A stretch of 64,000 nt of DNA from assembly GCA_047974745.1 (NCBI GenBank), contig JBKECO010000002.1:1-64000 (forward strand), given 5' to 3'. Below the pieces are notes generated by a model that saw only the letters and a program-made list of their open reading frames with translations, had not been told where the DNA came from and did not search any database. How positions within the stretch are numbered: the first letter of the stretch is position 1; every line of letters begins with the position of its first letter. Below, piece after piece: positions 8,528-17,601 of the stretch. Source of the stretch: JBKECO01 sp047974745. GTDB taxonomy: Bacteria; Bacillota; Clostridia; Lachnospirales; Lachnospiraceae. The position numbers and the translations under genes were made by a program.

Positions 8528-9545
8528 AAATATTCTCTTCGATCATGATTGACAGATCCATATAATTGAGTTCCTGGGGCGGCAGAGATCTTGTAAGCAG
8601 ATAATCCACTAAAATCGATAAGGAATCAGCTCCTTGCTGCAAAGGCTGCTGTGTAATGGTAGCGGTGACGAGACCTTCTCTCATCATCAGCTTGGTTGAA
8701 GCTACCGCATCAAAAGAAATGACACGGATCGGACTTTTTATCTCCATGGCTGTAATAGCCTGGCAACCACCGTGAACACCAGCCGCAGTAAAATACAGAG
8801 CAGTGATGTTCGGATTGTTTTTTAACAACCTGCGGACCATGTTAAAACTAATATATTCATCATCTTGATTTTCTACAATAGAAGCTACCTGAATGCCAGG
8901 GTATTTTTGCTGAACCCGATCCATAAAGCCTTCGATTCGTTCTTCATGGCACAGTACATTATGCGAACCTGTCACGATGCCTACCAGCGCCTGTCCGCCA
9001 GTAATAAGACCAAGCAGACCAGCGGCAGTTTCTCCGCACTTGTAATAGTCACTGCCGACATATGCGATTCTTTTTGAGTGGGGAATGTCCGTATTGATGG
9101 TAACACACGGAATCTCACGTTCGAATAATTCATCTATTTTTTCCTGAATGGCAGCATCATTATAGGGAGAGAGTATGATTCCATCGATTCCGCCCCGAAC
9201 AAGCTCATCAATCGCCTGCAGCTGTGCCTCAAGAGTAAAATGGATTCGCCGTTCCTGAATCGAACATCCATAAATGGAAAGTTCTTCGAATTTTTTATAC
9301 ATTCCTTCCATGACTTCATCAAAAAAAGGGTTGTCAGATCCAAAAAGAATTACGCCGATTTGAAATTTCTTCTTCTGAGCAGCCAGTGCCTTGCCGGCTC
9401 TGTTTGGCTGGTAGTCAAGAAGGCGGGCGATCTCTTGTACTTTTTTTTCGGTATTTTCATTCACGATGCCACGGTGATTTAGAACACGGTCAACAGTACC
9501 CCTTGATACACCGGCCAGTTCTGCAATTTCCTTCATGGTCGCCAT
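8526..9545 (-). CDS. LacI family transcriptional regulator
   Basis: DNA-binding repressor of the LacI/GalR family, 339 aa. The helix-turn-helix is at the N terminus (MKEIAELAGVSRGTVDRVLN). The hinge YQPNRAGKALA and a periplasmic-binding-protein-like ligand domain follow. The start at 9545 is chosen because AGGAG lies seven bases upstream; the longer in-frame starts overlap this site. It is divergent from the kinase-isomerase operon, with two GTGCAC palindromes between them, so it very likely controls that operon in response to a sugar. Confidence 0.93.
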   Translation of the reverse strand: MATMKEIAELAGVSRGTVDRVLNHRGIVNENTEKKVQEIARLLDYQPNRAGKALAAQKKKFQIGVILFGSDNPFFDEVMEGMYKKFEELSIYGCSIQERRIHFTLEAQLQAIDELVRGGIDGIILSPYNDAAIQEKIDELFEREIPCVTINTDIPHSKRIAYVGSDYYKCGETAAGLLGLITGGQALVGIVTGSHNVLCHEERIEGFMDRVQQKYPGIQVASIVENQDDEYISFNMVRRLLKNNPNITALYFTAAGVHGGCQAITAMEIKSPIRVISFDAVASTKLMMREGLVTATITQQPLQQGADSLSILVDYLLTRSLPPQELNYMDLSIMIEENI

Positions 9546-9652
9546 GTGCATTCTCCTAATTTGCATATTTCTTTGAAATAGTTATTCGTAAGATATCATA
9601 TTTATCTTAAAAATGTCAATAGAAGGGACAGAATCGAAAAGAAAAAAAGTAC

Positions 9653-9662
9653 ATGTGCACAT
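9653..9662. promoter_or_regulatory. candidate LacI-family operator 1
   Basis: Perfect palindrome ATGTGCACAT between the regulator and the sugar operon. It shares the GTGCAC core with the second palindrome about 85 bases away. The spacing would allow looping or autoregulation. The assignment rests on position and symmetry only. Confidence 0.55.
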
Positions 9663-9697
9663 TAGAAAAAAACATTTGCTTTTTAACTTGAAATAGC

Positions 9698-9726
9698 TTG
9701 CAAATAGAAATTTTCAGTAGTATTAT
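9698..9726 (+). promoter_or_regulatory. promoter of the xylulokinase-isomerase operon
   Basis: TTGCAA at 9698-9703 and TATTAT at 9721-9726 with a 17-base spacer; a second TATAAT at 9726-9731 overlaps. The expected start lies at about 9733, immediately before the second palindrome, a classical position for repression. Confidence 0.55.
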
Positions 9727-9737
9727 ATAATCAAATG

Positions 9738-9751
9738 CGTGCACGTGCACG
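9738..9751. promoter_or_regulatory. candidate LacI-family operator 2
   Basis: Perfect 14-base palindrome CGTGCACGTGCACG lying at the expected transcription start of the kinase operon. LacI-family regulators typically bind such sites with a central CG. It repeats the GTGCAC core of the site at 9653-9662. Confidence 0.65.
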
Positions 9752-9810
9752 TAACAAGAAGCAAATGGGACATGGGAACATGAAAACAAGAGTAGACAGG
9801 AGGTATAACA

Positions 9811-11280
9811 ATGCTATATATTGGGATCGATCTGGGAACGTCATCCGTAAAGCTGCTGCTAATGGATGAGAAGGGAACAATAAGAAACATCATATCCAGA
9901 GAATATCCGATCTATTTTCCACATCCGGGCTGGTCAGAACAAAGACCAGAGGACTGGTATCGAGAAACCATGGTGGGACTAAAAGAGCTATTGGAGGGGT
10001 TTGACAAATCCAAAGTAGGCGGCATCAGCTTTGGCGGGCAGATGCACGGACTGGTGATTTTAGATGAAAATGATGATGTGATCAGACCAGCACTGCTTTG
10101 GAATGATGGTCGAACATTTGAAGAGACAGATTATTTAAATCAGGTGATCGGCAAAGAAAAGCTGTCTGAATATACAGCAAATATTGCATTCACGGGGTTT
10201 ACAGCACCTAAGATTCTTTGGGTCAAGAACAACGAACCCGAGAATTTCAAGAAAATCAAAAAGATCATGCTTCCAAAGGACTATCTGGCATATAAGCTCA
10301 CAGGCGTGCACAGTACTGATGTTTCGGATGCATCCGGAATGCTTCTTCTTGACGTAAAGAACCGGAAATGGTCGAAAGAAATGTGTGAGATCTGCGGAAT
10401 TTCCAAAGACATGCTTGCAACAGTTTTTGAGAGTTATGAATCGATCGGTACAGTATTGCCGGAAATCGCACAGGAATTAGGAATTCCTGAAACAGTGATC
10501 GTTGCAGCAGGAGCGGGAGATAACGCAGCAGCAGCAGTTGCTACAGGAACTGTAGGGGATGGGAAGTGCAACATTTCCATCGGAACAAGTGGAACGATCT
10601 TTATCTCCTCAGAAAAATTTGGAGTGGACAAATTCAATGCACTTCATGCATTTGCCGATGCGAATGGCTGCTATCACCTAATGGGCTGTATGCTCAGCGC
10701 TGCTTCCTGCAACAAATGGTGGATGGACGACATCCTTGGAACCAGTGAGTATGCGAAGGAGCAGGAAAAGATTACGAAGCTTGGAGAGAACCATGTGTTT
10801 TTCCTGCCTTATTTAATGGGAGAACGGTCACCCCATAACAATCCGAATGCACGGGGAACCTTCATTGGCATGACAATGGATAGCACACGAGAAGATATGA
10901 CACAGGCTGTACTTGAGGGAGTTGCATTTGCGATCCGGGATTCATACGAAGTTGCCAAATCTCTAGGAATAAAGATCGAGAGAACAAAGATTGTTGGAGG
11001 CGGTGCAAAGAGTCCGCTTTGGAAAAAGATATTTGCGAATGTCTTGAATCTTGAGGTAGATCTGCTCGAATCAGAGGAGGGCCCTTCTTTGGGAGGCGCC
11101 ATGCTGGCTGCAGTTGCCTGTGGTGAATTTGCTTCTGTGGAAGATGCGGCTGAGAAAATTGTGAATGTGGTCGATACTGTAAAACCAGATCCGGGCTTAG
11201 CTGCAAAATACGAAGCCCGCTACCAGCAATTCAAGCTGATCTATCCTGCCTGCAAGGAACTGTATGACAAAATTATTTAA
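9811..11280 (+). CDS. xylB: xylulokinase-like FGGY carbohydrate kinase
   Basis: FGGY-family sugar kinase of 489 aa that phosphorylates a ketose with ATP in the cytoplasm. It shows the N-terminal phosphate-binding IGIDLGTSSVKLLLMD, FGGQMHGLV typical of the xylulokinase branch, GAGDNAAAAVATGT with the catalytic aspartate, and SIGTSGTIF of the second ATPase subdomain. The best match is xylulokinase, but the neighbouring isomerase is FucI-like, so the substrate may be another ketopentose or deoxyketose. It is the first gene of the operon behind the divergent LacI regulator, with AGGAGG before ATG 9811. Confidence 0.9.
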   Translation: MLYIGIDLGTSSVKLLLMDEKGTIRNIISREYPIYFPHPGWSEQRPEDWYRETMVGLKELLEGFDKSKVGGISFGGQMHGLVILDENDDVIRPALLWNDGRTFEETDYLNQVIGKEKLSEYTANIAFTGFTAPKILWVKNNEPENFKKIKKIMLPKDYLAYKLTGVHSTDVSDASGMLLLDVKNRKWSKEMCEICGISKDMLATVFESYESIGTVLPEIAQELGIPETVIVAAGAGDNAAAAVATGTVGDGKCNISIGTSGTIFISSEKFGVDKFNALHAFADANGCYHLMGCMLSAASCNKWWMDDILGTSEYAKEQEKITKLGENHVFFLPYLMGERSPHNNPNARGTFIGMTMDSTREDMTQAVLEGVAFAIRDSYEVAKSLGIKIERTKIVGGGAKSPLWKKIFANVLNLEVDLLESEEGPSLGGAMLAAVACGEFASVEDAAEKIVNVVDTVKPDPGLAAKYEARYQQFKLIYPACKELYDKII

Positions 11281-11298
11281 TGGAGAGGAAATAGAAGT

Positions 11299-11916
11299 AT
11301 GGAGATTTATCAGATTACGGATGAAAAATTTCGAAAATATGGAAGAATCATAAAGGACATTGATATTACAGAATTGATCGAAAAGCTTGGAACAACGCCG
11401 GTTCCGGAAGATGTCGTATATGAACCTTCAATAGCTGAGCTCGAATCACTTACTGCAGCAAAAGAGCTCTCCAAGATCTATTATGGAGAAATGCCCATTC
11501 AGATCGGATATTGCAATGGTCATAACAAAAAGCTGAATGCAGCAGAGTACCATCGCTCTTCTGAGGTGAATATCGCTGCAACGGATGCAGTACTCATCCT
11601 TGGGCTTCAGGCTGATGTGAGCGAGGAGCATACATACGAAACATCTCGCATGGAAGCATTTTTTGTACCTGCGGGGATGGCAGTTGAAGTATTTGCCACA
11701 TCACTGCATTATGCGCCATGCAATCCGAAGAGCGAAGGATTCCAGGTCGGGATCGTTCTGCCAAGGGGAACGAACCTGCCATTAGAGCATGAGCATAGCG
11801 GTGGTGAAGATGGGATCATCACAGCGAAGAACAAATGGCTGATTGGTCATAAAGAGGGTGGACTGCCTGAGGGTAGCCATATTGGACTGATCGGAGAGAA
11901 CCTGACGATAGCTTAA
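11299..11916 (+). CDS. DUF4867 family cupin-like protein
   Basis: A 205 aa protein of the DUF4867 family, resembling ureidoglycolate-lyase-type cupins. The beta-rich core includes EAFFVPAGMAVEVFATSLHY and, near the C terminus, the charged LEHEHSGGEDG. The family is commonly found beside sugar kinases and fucose-isomerase-like genes, as here between the kinase (18 bases away) and the isomerase. An enzymatic role such as sugar mutarotation or lactone handling would be inference; no catalytic residues can be assigned with confidence. Confidence 0.75.
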   Translation: MEIYQITDEKFRKYGRIIKDIDITELIEKLGTTPVPEDVVYEPSIAELESLTAAKELSKIYYGEMPIQIGYCNGHNKKLNAAEYHRSSEVNIAATDAVLILGLQADVSEEHTYETSRMEAFFVPAGMAVEVFATSLHYAPCNPKSEGFQVGIVLPRGTNLPLEHEHSGGEDGIITAKNKWLIGHKEGGLPEGSHIGLIGENLTIA

Positions 11917-11948
11917 ATAAATAATAATGAATCATAGGAGGTCATTGA

Positions 11949-13433
11949 ATGAATAACATGCCAACAATTAAACTAGGGGTAGTAGCTGTTTCAAGAGACT
12001 GTTTTCCGGAAACACTTTCCGTGAACAGAAGAAAGGCTCTGATCAAAGCATATGCAGATAAATATGATATCACAGATATTTACGAATGTCCGATTTGTAT
12101 CGTTGAGAGCGAGATCCATATGGTACAGGCACTGGAGGACATTAAAGCAGCAGGCTGTAACGCACTCTGCGTTTATTTGGGGAATTTTGGACCAGAAATT
12201 TCAGAGACACTGCTGGCAAAGCATTTCGAAGGTCCTAAAATGTTCGTTGCAGCGGCAGAGGAGAGTCAGAACGATCTGGTTCAGGGACGTGGAGATGCCT
12301 ATTGCGGTATGTTGAATGCAAGCTACAACCTGAAGCTGAGAAATGTAAAAGCATACATTCCTGAATATCCTGTAGGAACAGCAGAAGAATGCGCTGACAT
12401 GATACATGAATTTATTCCTATTGCCCGTGCGATTTCCGGAATCAATGATCTGAAAATTATCAGCTTTGGACCGCGTCCGCTGAATTTTCTTGCGTGTAAT
12501 GCACCTATCAAACAGCTGTATAATCTCGGAGTTGAAATTGAAGAGAATTCTGAGCTTGATCTTTATGCTTCCTTTAACGATCATGCTGGAGATGAAAGAA
12601 TTCCGGCAGTCGTGGCTGATATGGAAAAGGAACTGGGTACTGGAAATAAAAAACCAGAGATCTTAAATAAGCTTGCTCAATATGAACTGACATTATTAGA
12701 CTGGATCGATGCTCATAAAGGCTATCGCAAGTATGTAGCAATTGCCGGAAAGTGCTGGCCAGCATTCCAGACACAGTTTGGATTTGTTCCATGCTATGTC
12801 AACAGCAGACTAACAGGAAAAGGGATTCCGGTTTCTTGTGAGGTAGATATTTATGGATGTCTGAGTGAGTTCATCGGAACCTGCATCAGCCAGGATGCAG
12901 TTACCCTCCTTGATATAAATAACTCTGTACCAAATGATATGTACGAGGAAGCAATCAAAGGTAAATTCGATTATACACATAAAGACACTTTTATGGGATT
13001 CCATTGTGGAAACACATGCTCCAGCAAGCTGTGCAGCTGCGAGATGAAGAATCAGATGATCATGGCAAGAAGTCTTCCGGAAGAAGTGACCAATGGCACT
13101 TTAGAAGGAGATATCGCACCAGGCAATATAACATTTTTCCGCCTGCAGTCAACAGCAGATGCACAGCTTCGTGCATATGTAGCAGAGGGAGAAGTTCTTC
13201 CCGTCGAGACAAAATCCTTTGGAAGCATTGGAGTATTTGCAATCAATGAAATGGGCAGATTCTACCGCCATGTACTTATTGAGAAAAATTATCCTCACCA
13301 TGGAGCAGTTGCATTCGGACACTTCGGCAAAGAGTTATTTGAAGTATTCAAATATGTAGGCGTTCCAATGGAGGATCTCAATTACAATCAGCCAAAAAGT
13401 CAACCATATAAGACAGAAAATCCATTCTGCTAA
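11949..13433 (+). CDS. L-fucose/L-arabinose isomerase family protein
   Basis: Ketol isomerase of the FucI/AraA structural family, 494 aa, expected to convert an aldose to the ketose used by the neighbouring kinase. Family-like features are the early alternating beta-alpha domain (IKLGVVAVSRDCFPETLS), an acidic metal-site region (CEVDIYGCLSEFIGT) and the late FHCGNTCSSKLC segment. It is not a canonical FucI or AraA, so the sugar is uncertain. It is the third gene of the LacI-controlled operon and is followed by a strong terminator. Confidence 0.82.
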   Translation: MNNMPTIKLGVVAVSRDCFPETLSVNRRKALIKAYADKYDITDIYECPICIVESEIHMVQALEDIKAAGCNALCVYLGNFGPEISETLLAKHFEGPKMFVAAAEESQNDLVQGRGDAYCGMLNASYNLKLRNVKAYIPEYPVGTAEECADMIHEFIPIARAISGINDLKIISFGPRPLNFLACNAPIKQLYNLGVEIEENSELDLYASFNDHAGDERIPAVVADMEKELGTGNKKPEILNKLAQYELTLLDWIDAHKGYRKYVAIAGKCWPAFQTQFGFVPCYVNSRLTGKGIPVSCEVDIYGCLSEFIGTCISQDAVTLLDINNSVPNDMYEEAIKGKFDYTHKDTFMGFHCGNTCSSKLCSCEMKNQMIMARSLPEEVTNGTLEGDIAPGNITFFRLQSTADAQLRAYVAEGEVLPVETKSFGSIGVFAINEMGRFYRHVLIEKNYPHHGAVAFGHFGKELFEVFKYVGVPMEDLNYNQPKSQPYKTENPFC

Positions 13434-13444
13434 TGAAGGGAACA

Positions 13445-13485
13445 GGGAGTGAATCACAAAGGTGATTCACTCCCTATTCTTTTTT
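13445..13485 (+). terminator. intrinsic terminator of the sugar operon
   Basis: Perfect 13-base-pair stem GGGAGTGAATCAC with loop AAAG, followed by TATTCTTTTTT. It ends the kinase-DUF4867-isomerase operon. Confidence 0.95.
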
Positions 13486-13512
13486 GCCAATCTGTGATAA
13501 TATGTAATTAAG

Positions 13513-13551
13513 TGCCTCTCAGAGTTTACTACAGCCGCTGAGAGGCATTTT
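13513..13551 (+). terminator. hairpin with short T-run before the DUF5058 gene
   Basis: Ten-base-pair stem TGCCTCTCAG/CTGAGAGGCA with a 15-base loop followed by TTTT. It lies between the previous terminator and the DUF5058 start, so it is either a backup terminator or a leader attenuator. The weak T-run leaves both open. Confidence 0.6.
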
Positions 13552-13585
13552 GCATTCAAAGGGAAAACTAAAAGAGGTGAAAAGG

Positions 13586-14308
13586 ATGGTATTTGACCCG
13601 AACAGTAGTTTTATGTATGGACTTGCTATTTGTATTGTTATTTTTGTGCTTGCCCAATCCTTATTTTTTTTAATAAGGGCTTACAAAAGGGGCAAGAGTA
13701 TTGGTATGGGTGCGGACAAACTGAATCAGGTAGTCGTTTCGACAGCAGTGTTTACGCTGGCACCAGCATTTTCTATTTTGCTGGGAGTTCTGACGCTTTC
13801 AAAATTTCTGGGGATTCCTCTGCCATGGATCCGAATGAGTGTGATTGGGGCAATCACATATGAGCTCCCCGCTGCAACATCAACAGCACAGGCATTGGGA
13901 TTAGAACTTTCAGAAACAATCACAGATGCTTCGACCTTCACGGCCATCGCCGGGGTCATGACATTGGGGATACTGCCAAGCATTATTCTCCCACCGATTC
14001 TCATGAAGAGAATCAATGGTGGCATGTTGAAAATGAAAGCGAAAGACAGTAAGTGGGGAGAGATCTTTATGTCCTCTATGTTTCTGGGTATGATATCGGC
14101 ATTCCTTGGCATGGTCTTTGCAGATCTTTCGAATGGACTTAAGGGACTGATTCCGATTCTCGTACTTTTGGCTTCAGCCGCCATCATGTCGATTTTTGGA
14201 TTGCTGGTGAAAAAATTTAAGATCAGGTGGATAGAGACCTTTGCACTTTCCTTGAGTATGCTTGGGGCAATGTCTTTTGCGGTTCTGCTGGGAATCTGGA
14301 TCAGATGA
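13586..14308 (+). CDS. DUF5058 family membrane protein
   Basis: Integral membrane protein of 240 aa, about six helices, matching the DUF5058 family as I recall it. The start at 13586 is chosen for the GAGGTG seven bases upstream; an earlier in-frame ATG at 13550 overlaps the preceding hairpin. Recognisable parts are SIGMGADKLNQVVVSTAVFT and GAITYELPAATSTAQALG. It is directly followed by a second membrane protein and a membrane-anchored M20 peptidase, suggesting a two-component permease that works with the peptidase. No transport function has been proven that I know of. Confidence 0.78.
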   Translation: MVFDPNSSFMYGLAICIVIFVLAQSLFFLIRAYKRGKSIGMGADKLNQVVVSTAVFTLAPAFSILLGVLTLSKFLGIPLPWIRMSVIGAITYELPAATSTAQALGLELSETITDASTFTAIAGVMTLGILPSIILPPILMKRINGGMLKMKAKDSKWGEIFMSSMFLGMISAFLGMVFADLSNGLKGLIPILVLLASAAIMSIFGLLVKKFKIRWIETFALSLSMLGAMSFAVLLGIWIR

Positions 14309-14319
14309 AGGGGGAGAAA

Positions 14320-14973
14320 ATGAGAACATACGAACAAAAAACGGATCTTTATGGGAAAATATGGATTTGGTCTGCAGTTGTTGTGATTATGCTGGTGCCC
14401 ATTTTGATCTGTGTTTATTATAATGCATGGCCAAATGGCAAAGCAGTTTTGACAGGTTTGCTAGGTGTCGCTCCGATTTTTTGGACAGTAGGCGTGATTG
14501 AAGTCATTACCTATACGCCAATGCTTGGTACAGGGGGGACCTATCTGGCATTTGTAACGGGAAATATCACAAGTATAAAAGCACCAAGTGCACTTAGTGC
14601 AATGGAAAGCACAGGAGTGAAGGCCGGAACCCAAGAGGCTGAGGTAGTCGCAACAATTGCGATCGCCACAAGCACCATTGTTACGACATTGGTGATCGTT
14701 GCAGGAGTAATCGGTTTGTCTGCATTTCGACCGATTCTGGATGCACCGATTCTGCAGCCGGCATTTGAGAATATTATGCCGGCACTGTTCGGAGGGCTGG
14801 CGGTTGTTTTTATCAGTAAGAACTGGAAGATTGCAATGCCGCCAATGATATTTATGGTCGTTCTTTTCCTGCTGGGACCATCCCTGGCAGGCTCTGTGGG
14901 AATTCTTGTGCCTGTGGGAATACTGGTTGCGTTACTGGGAAGCAGAATAATGTATAAAAAGGGAATACTTTAG
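14320..14973 (+). CDS. membrane protein, probable partner of DUF5058
   Basis: A 217 aa protein with about six hydrophobic helices. It is comparable in size and topology to the DUF5058 protein encoded just upstream, so the two may form a heteromeric transporter. The start is uncertain. ATG 14305 overlaps the upstream stop codon as ATGA. ATG 14320 has GGGGAG three bases before it and is preferred here. I do not recognise a named family; some relatives may carry misleading channel annotations. Confidence 0.7.
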   Translation: MRTYEQKTDLYGKIWIWSAVVVIMLVPILICVYYNAWPNGKAVLTGLLGVAPIFWTVGVIEVITYTPMLGTGGTYLAFVTGNITSIKAPSALSAMESTGVKAGTQEAEVVATIAIATSTIVTTLVIVAGVIGLSAFRPILDAPILQPAFENIMPALFGGLAVVFISKNWKIAMPPMIFMVVLFLLGPSLAGSVGILVPVGILVALLGSRIMYKKGIL

Positions 14974-14984
14974 GGAGACCAGCT

Positions 14985-16418
14985 ATGATAGGAATATTGA
15001 TCTTACTTTTATGTTTGATAATGATCGCCATTATCTTGTTTCGCACAGCCATGTTCCGTCCTAAATTACAGGAAACGAAGTCAGAGCAGAGAATTGCGGT
15101 AAGACAGGAGAAGATCCTTTCAGACTTTATAGCCATGATCCAATGCAGGACGATTTCGAATCGTGAGACAGCGTTGGAGGACAGAGCTGAGTTCGAAAAA
15201 TTCGAATCACTTTTATTGGAACGATTTCCGCTCATCAACTTAAGGTGTACGAAAGAAAAGATCGGTAGGACAGGAATAGTTTATCGCCTTTCTGGCAATT
15301 CTCCAGATCATCCATCCGTATGCATGGCACATTATGATGTTGTGCCTGTAGAGGAAGACATGTGGGAAAAGCCGCCATTTGATGGAATCGTGGATCAGGA
15401 TGTGATCTGGGGACGAGGCACTCTGGATACCAAGGGTACGCTTTGCGGTATCATGGAAGCCTTAGAGCAGCTGTTGGAGGAAGGTTATATACCGAAAAAT
15501 GATCTGTATCTGTCATTTTCTGGAGAGGAAGAGATTGATGGGGAGAGCTGCAGCGAGATTGTGAGCTGGCTTCAGAATAAAGGTGTGAGACCAGCTATTG
15601 TCCTTGATGAGGGTGGCGCAGTTGTGGACCATGTTTTTCCCGGAGTTTCTCAGTCTTGTGCATTGGTTGGAATCGGAGAAAAAGGTAGTGTAAATATCAA
15701 TTTTTCCATGGAAAGTCAGGGAGGACACGCTTCCACCCCACCGATCCATTCTCTTCTGGGACAACTGAGTGAAAGTGTGACACGACTGGAAGGGCACCCC
15801 TTCAAAAGACAATTGACAAAACCGGTTTTGGAGATGTTCGATACGCTGGGGAGGCATTCCACTTTTCTTTATCGTATCATTTTTGCAAATCTCTGGTGCT
15901 TTGCACCTGTTCTTGACATAATCTGTAAAAAACAAGGCGGAGAACTTAACGCCATGCTACGCACAACTGTGGCTGTGACAAGAATGGAAGGCAGCAAAGC
16001 CTATAATGTTCTGCCTTCAAGAGCTTTTTTCGGAATCAATATGAGATTGATGGGAACGGACACCATCGAATCTTCTATGGAATATTTGGATTCTGTAATT
16101 GGAAATCCGAATATCAGACAACAGCTGGTTAATGGCATGAATCCATCGATCTATTCCGATACGAACTGTAAGGAATGGGCAATGTTGACAGAGGTAATCC
16201 GTGAAACATGGACGGATGCTCTGGTTTCACCATACCTGATGATGGCTTGCTCTGACTCGAGACACTATTGCAGGATAACAGACAGGGTATATCGATTTTC
16301 AGCAATGGCACTAACCAAAGAGGAACGTGGAATGATCCATGGTCATAATGAAAGAATCCATGTTAATACGTTAATGAAAACTGTAGAGTTCTATATTCGT
16401 TTTTTAAAGAAGATTTGA
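14985..16418 (+). CDS. membrane-anchored M20 family metallopeptidase
   Basis: Zinc peptidase/deacylase of the M20 family, 477 aa, with one N-terminal membrane helix (residues 2-22) and a catalytic domain resembling carboxypeptidase S and PM20D1. The metal-site sequences are MAHYDVVPV (His and Asp), GRGTLDTKG and FSGEEEIDGE (catalytic and bridging Glu). The dimerisation-domain histidine is in SQGGHASTPP. A hydrolase of N-acyl amino acids or peptides is likely. It lies 12 bases after the second membrane gene in the same operon, so the hydrolase may act on the substrate or product of that permease pair. Confidence 0.88.
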   Translation: MIGILILLLCLIMIAIILFRTAMFRPKLQETKSEQRIAVRQEKILSDFIAMIQCRTISNRETALEDRAEFEKFESLLLERFPLINLRCTKEKIGRTGIVYRLSGNSPDHPSVCMAHYDVVPVEEDMWEKPPFDGIVDQDVIWGRGTLDTKGTLCGIMEALEQLLEEGYIPKNDLYLSFSGEEEIDGESCSEIVSWLQNKGVRPAIVLDEGGAVVDHVFPGVSQSCALVGIGEKGSVNINFSMESQGGHASTPPIHSLLGQLSESVTRLEGHPFKRQLTKPVLEMFDTLGRHSTFLYRIIFANLWCFAPVLDIICKKQGGELNAMLRTTVAVTRMEGSKAYNVLPSRAFFGINMRLMGTDTIESSMEYLDSVIGNPNIRQQLVNGMNPSIYSDTNCKEWAMLTEVIRETWTDALVSPYLMMACSDSRHYCRITDRVYRFSAMALTKEERGMIHGHNERIHVNTLMKTVEFYIRFLKKI

Positions 16419-16533
16419 TTTGTAAAAAGAGGAAGAAGTCTGTATTGTGTGATGATGCAGGAAGTGCCTTGCGAATGAGCTCAACATAACGTAAAATCGA
16501 AAGTATAGATTGGAAGAGAGAGGAAGTGAGCGA

Positions 16534-17589
16534 ATGCGTTTTATTCACATCGCTGATGTGCATTTAGGTGCTATTCCTGATGAGGGAAAAGACTGGAGTA
16601 TAAAAAGAAAGCAGGATCTATGGGACAGCTTTGCAGAGGTTCTTGAACTGGCAAAGACCTCCAAAGTAGAATGCATCTTCATTTCAGGGGATTTATTTCA
16701 CAGGCAGCCGTTGCTAAAGGAACTAAAGGAGATTAATTATCTATTTGGGAGAATCCCAAAGATACGGATAATTTTCATGGCAGGTAATCACGATTATATA
16801 CACCCAAATTCTTACTATCGAACATTTCAATGGGAAGAGAATGTTTCTTTTTTTGGACAAGAGGAGATACAGACTTTTGCATTTAAAGAAGATAATATGG
16901 AGGTCTATGGGCTCAGTTACTGGCACAGAGAGATTCGTGATGCAATGTATGATGAGGTACAGATCAAAGATCCGAATGCTCTGAATATTCTTCTGGTTCA
17001 TGGCGGAGATGCCAGACATATCCCTTTTCACCCCGAGCATCTGGCCAATAAAGGCTTTGATTATATTGCATGTGGTCATATTCATAAAGGCGGGATACTG
17101 CATGGAACAAATGTGGTCATGGCAGGAGCGCTCGAGCCTATCGTTTCGACCGATCTTGGGCAGCATGGCTACTGGATGGGTGAAGTGACAAAGAGAAGCT
17201 GTAGTGTCAAATTCTACCCCATACGTAAATGTGAGTATGTTTCCCTTTCGGTCACCATCGATCCTAGTATGACGAATCTTCAGGTAATCGATAAAATTAC
17301 AGAAATATTGTCCTATGCCGAACCGTTCGAGATCTATAAATTTATACTTTCCGGCTATAAAAGTCCGGAAATGGAGTATGAACTGGATCGTATTTTAGAA
17401 CTGGACCAGGTAGTAGCTGTCTATGATGAAACACTTCCTGATTATGATTTTGAACGCTTGAAGACAGTGAACGAAAATCAGATGATTGGTCGTTATATTA
17501 CAGCAATGGAACAAAATGGGGATGAGAAAATTTCAAAAAAAGCTTTATACTATGGTATAGATGCACTTTGCAGAACTATGCGAAGCTAG
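16534..17589 (+). CDS. SbcD/YhaO-like DNA repair metallophosphoesterase
   Basis: Calcineurin-like nuclease subunit, 351 aa. The five metal motifs are visible: HIADVHLGA, SGDLFHR, GNHDYIHP, VHGGD and CGHIHKG. The start at 16534 places the first motif at residue 4 and has GGAAG upstream; the earlier start at 16510 adds eight unlikely residues. Together with the ATPase 12 bases downstream it forms a short SbcCD/YhaON-type pair for processing DNA ends or hairpins. It is shorter than E. coli SbcD (400 aa). Confidence 0.9.
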   Translation: MRFIHIADVHLGAIPDEGKDWSIKRKQDLWDSFAEVLELAKTSKVECIFISGDLFHRQPLLKELKEINYLFGRIPKIRIIFMAGNHDYIHPNSYYRTFQWEENVSFFGQEEIQTFAFKEDNMEVYGLSYWHREIRDAMYDEVQIKDPNALNILLVHGGDARHIPFHPEHLANKGFDYIACGHIHKGGILHGTNVVMAGALEPIVSTDLGQHGYWMGEVTKRSCSVKFYPIRKCEYVSLSVTIDPSMTNLQVIDKITEILSYAEPFEIYKFILSGYKSPEMEYELDRILELDQVVAVYDETLPDYDFERLKTVNENQMIGRYITAMEQNGDEKISKKALYYGIDALCRTMRS

Positions 17590-17601
17590 GGGATATGATG
17601 T

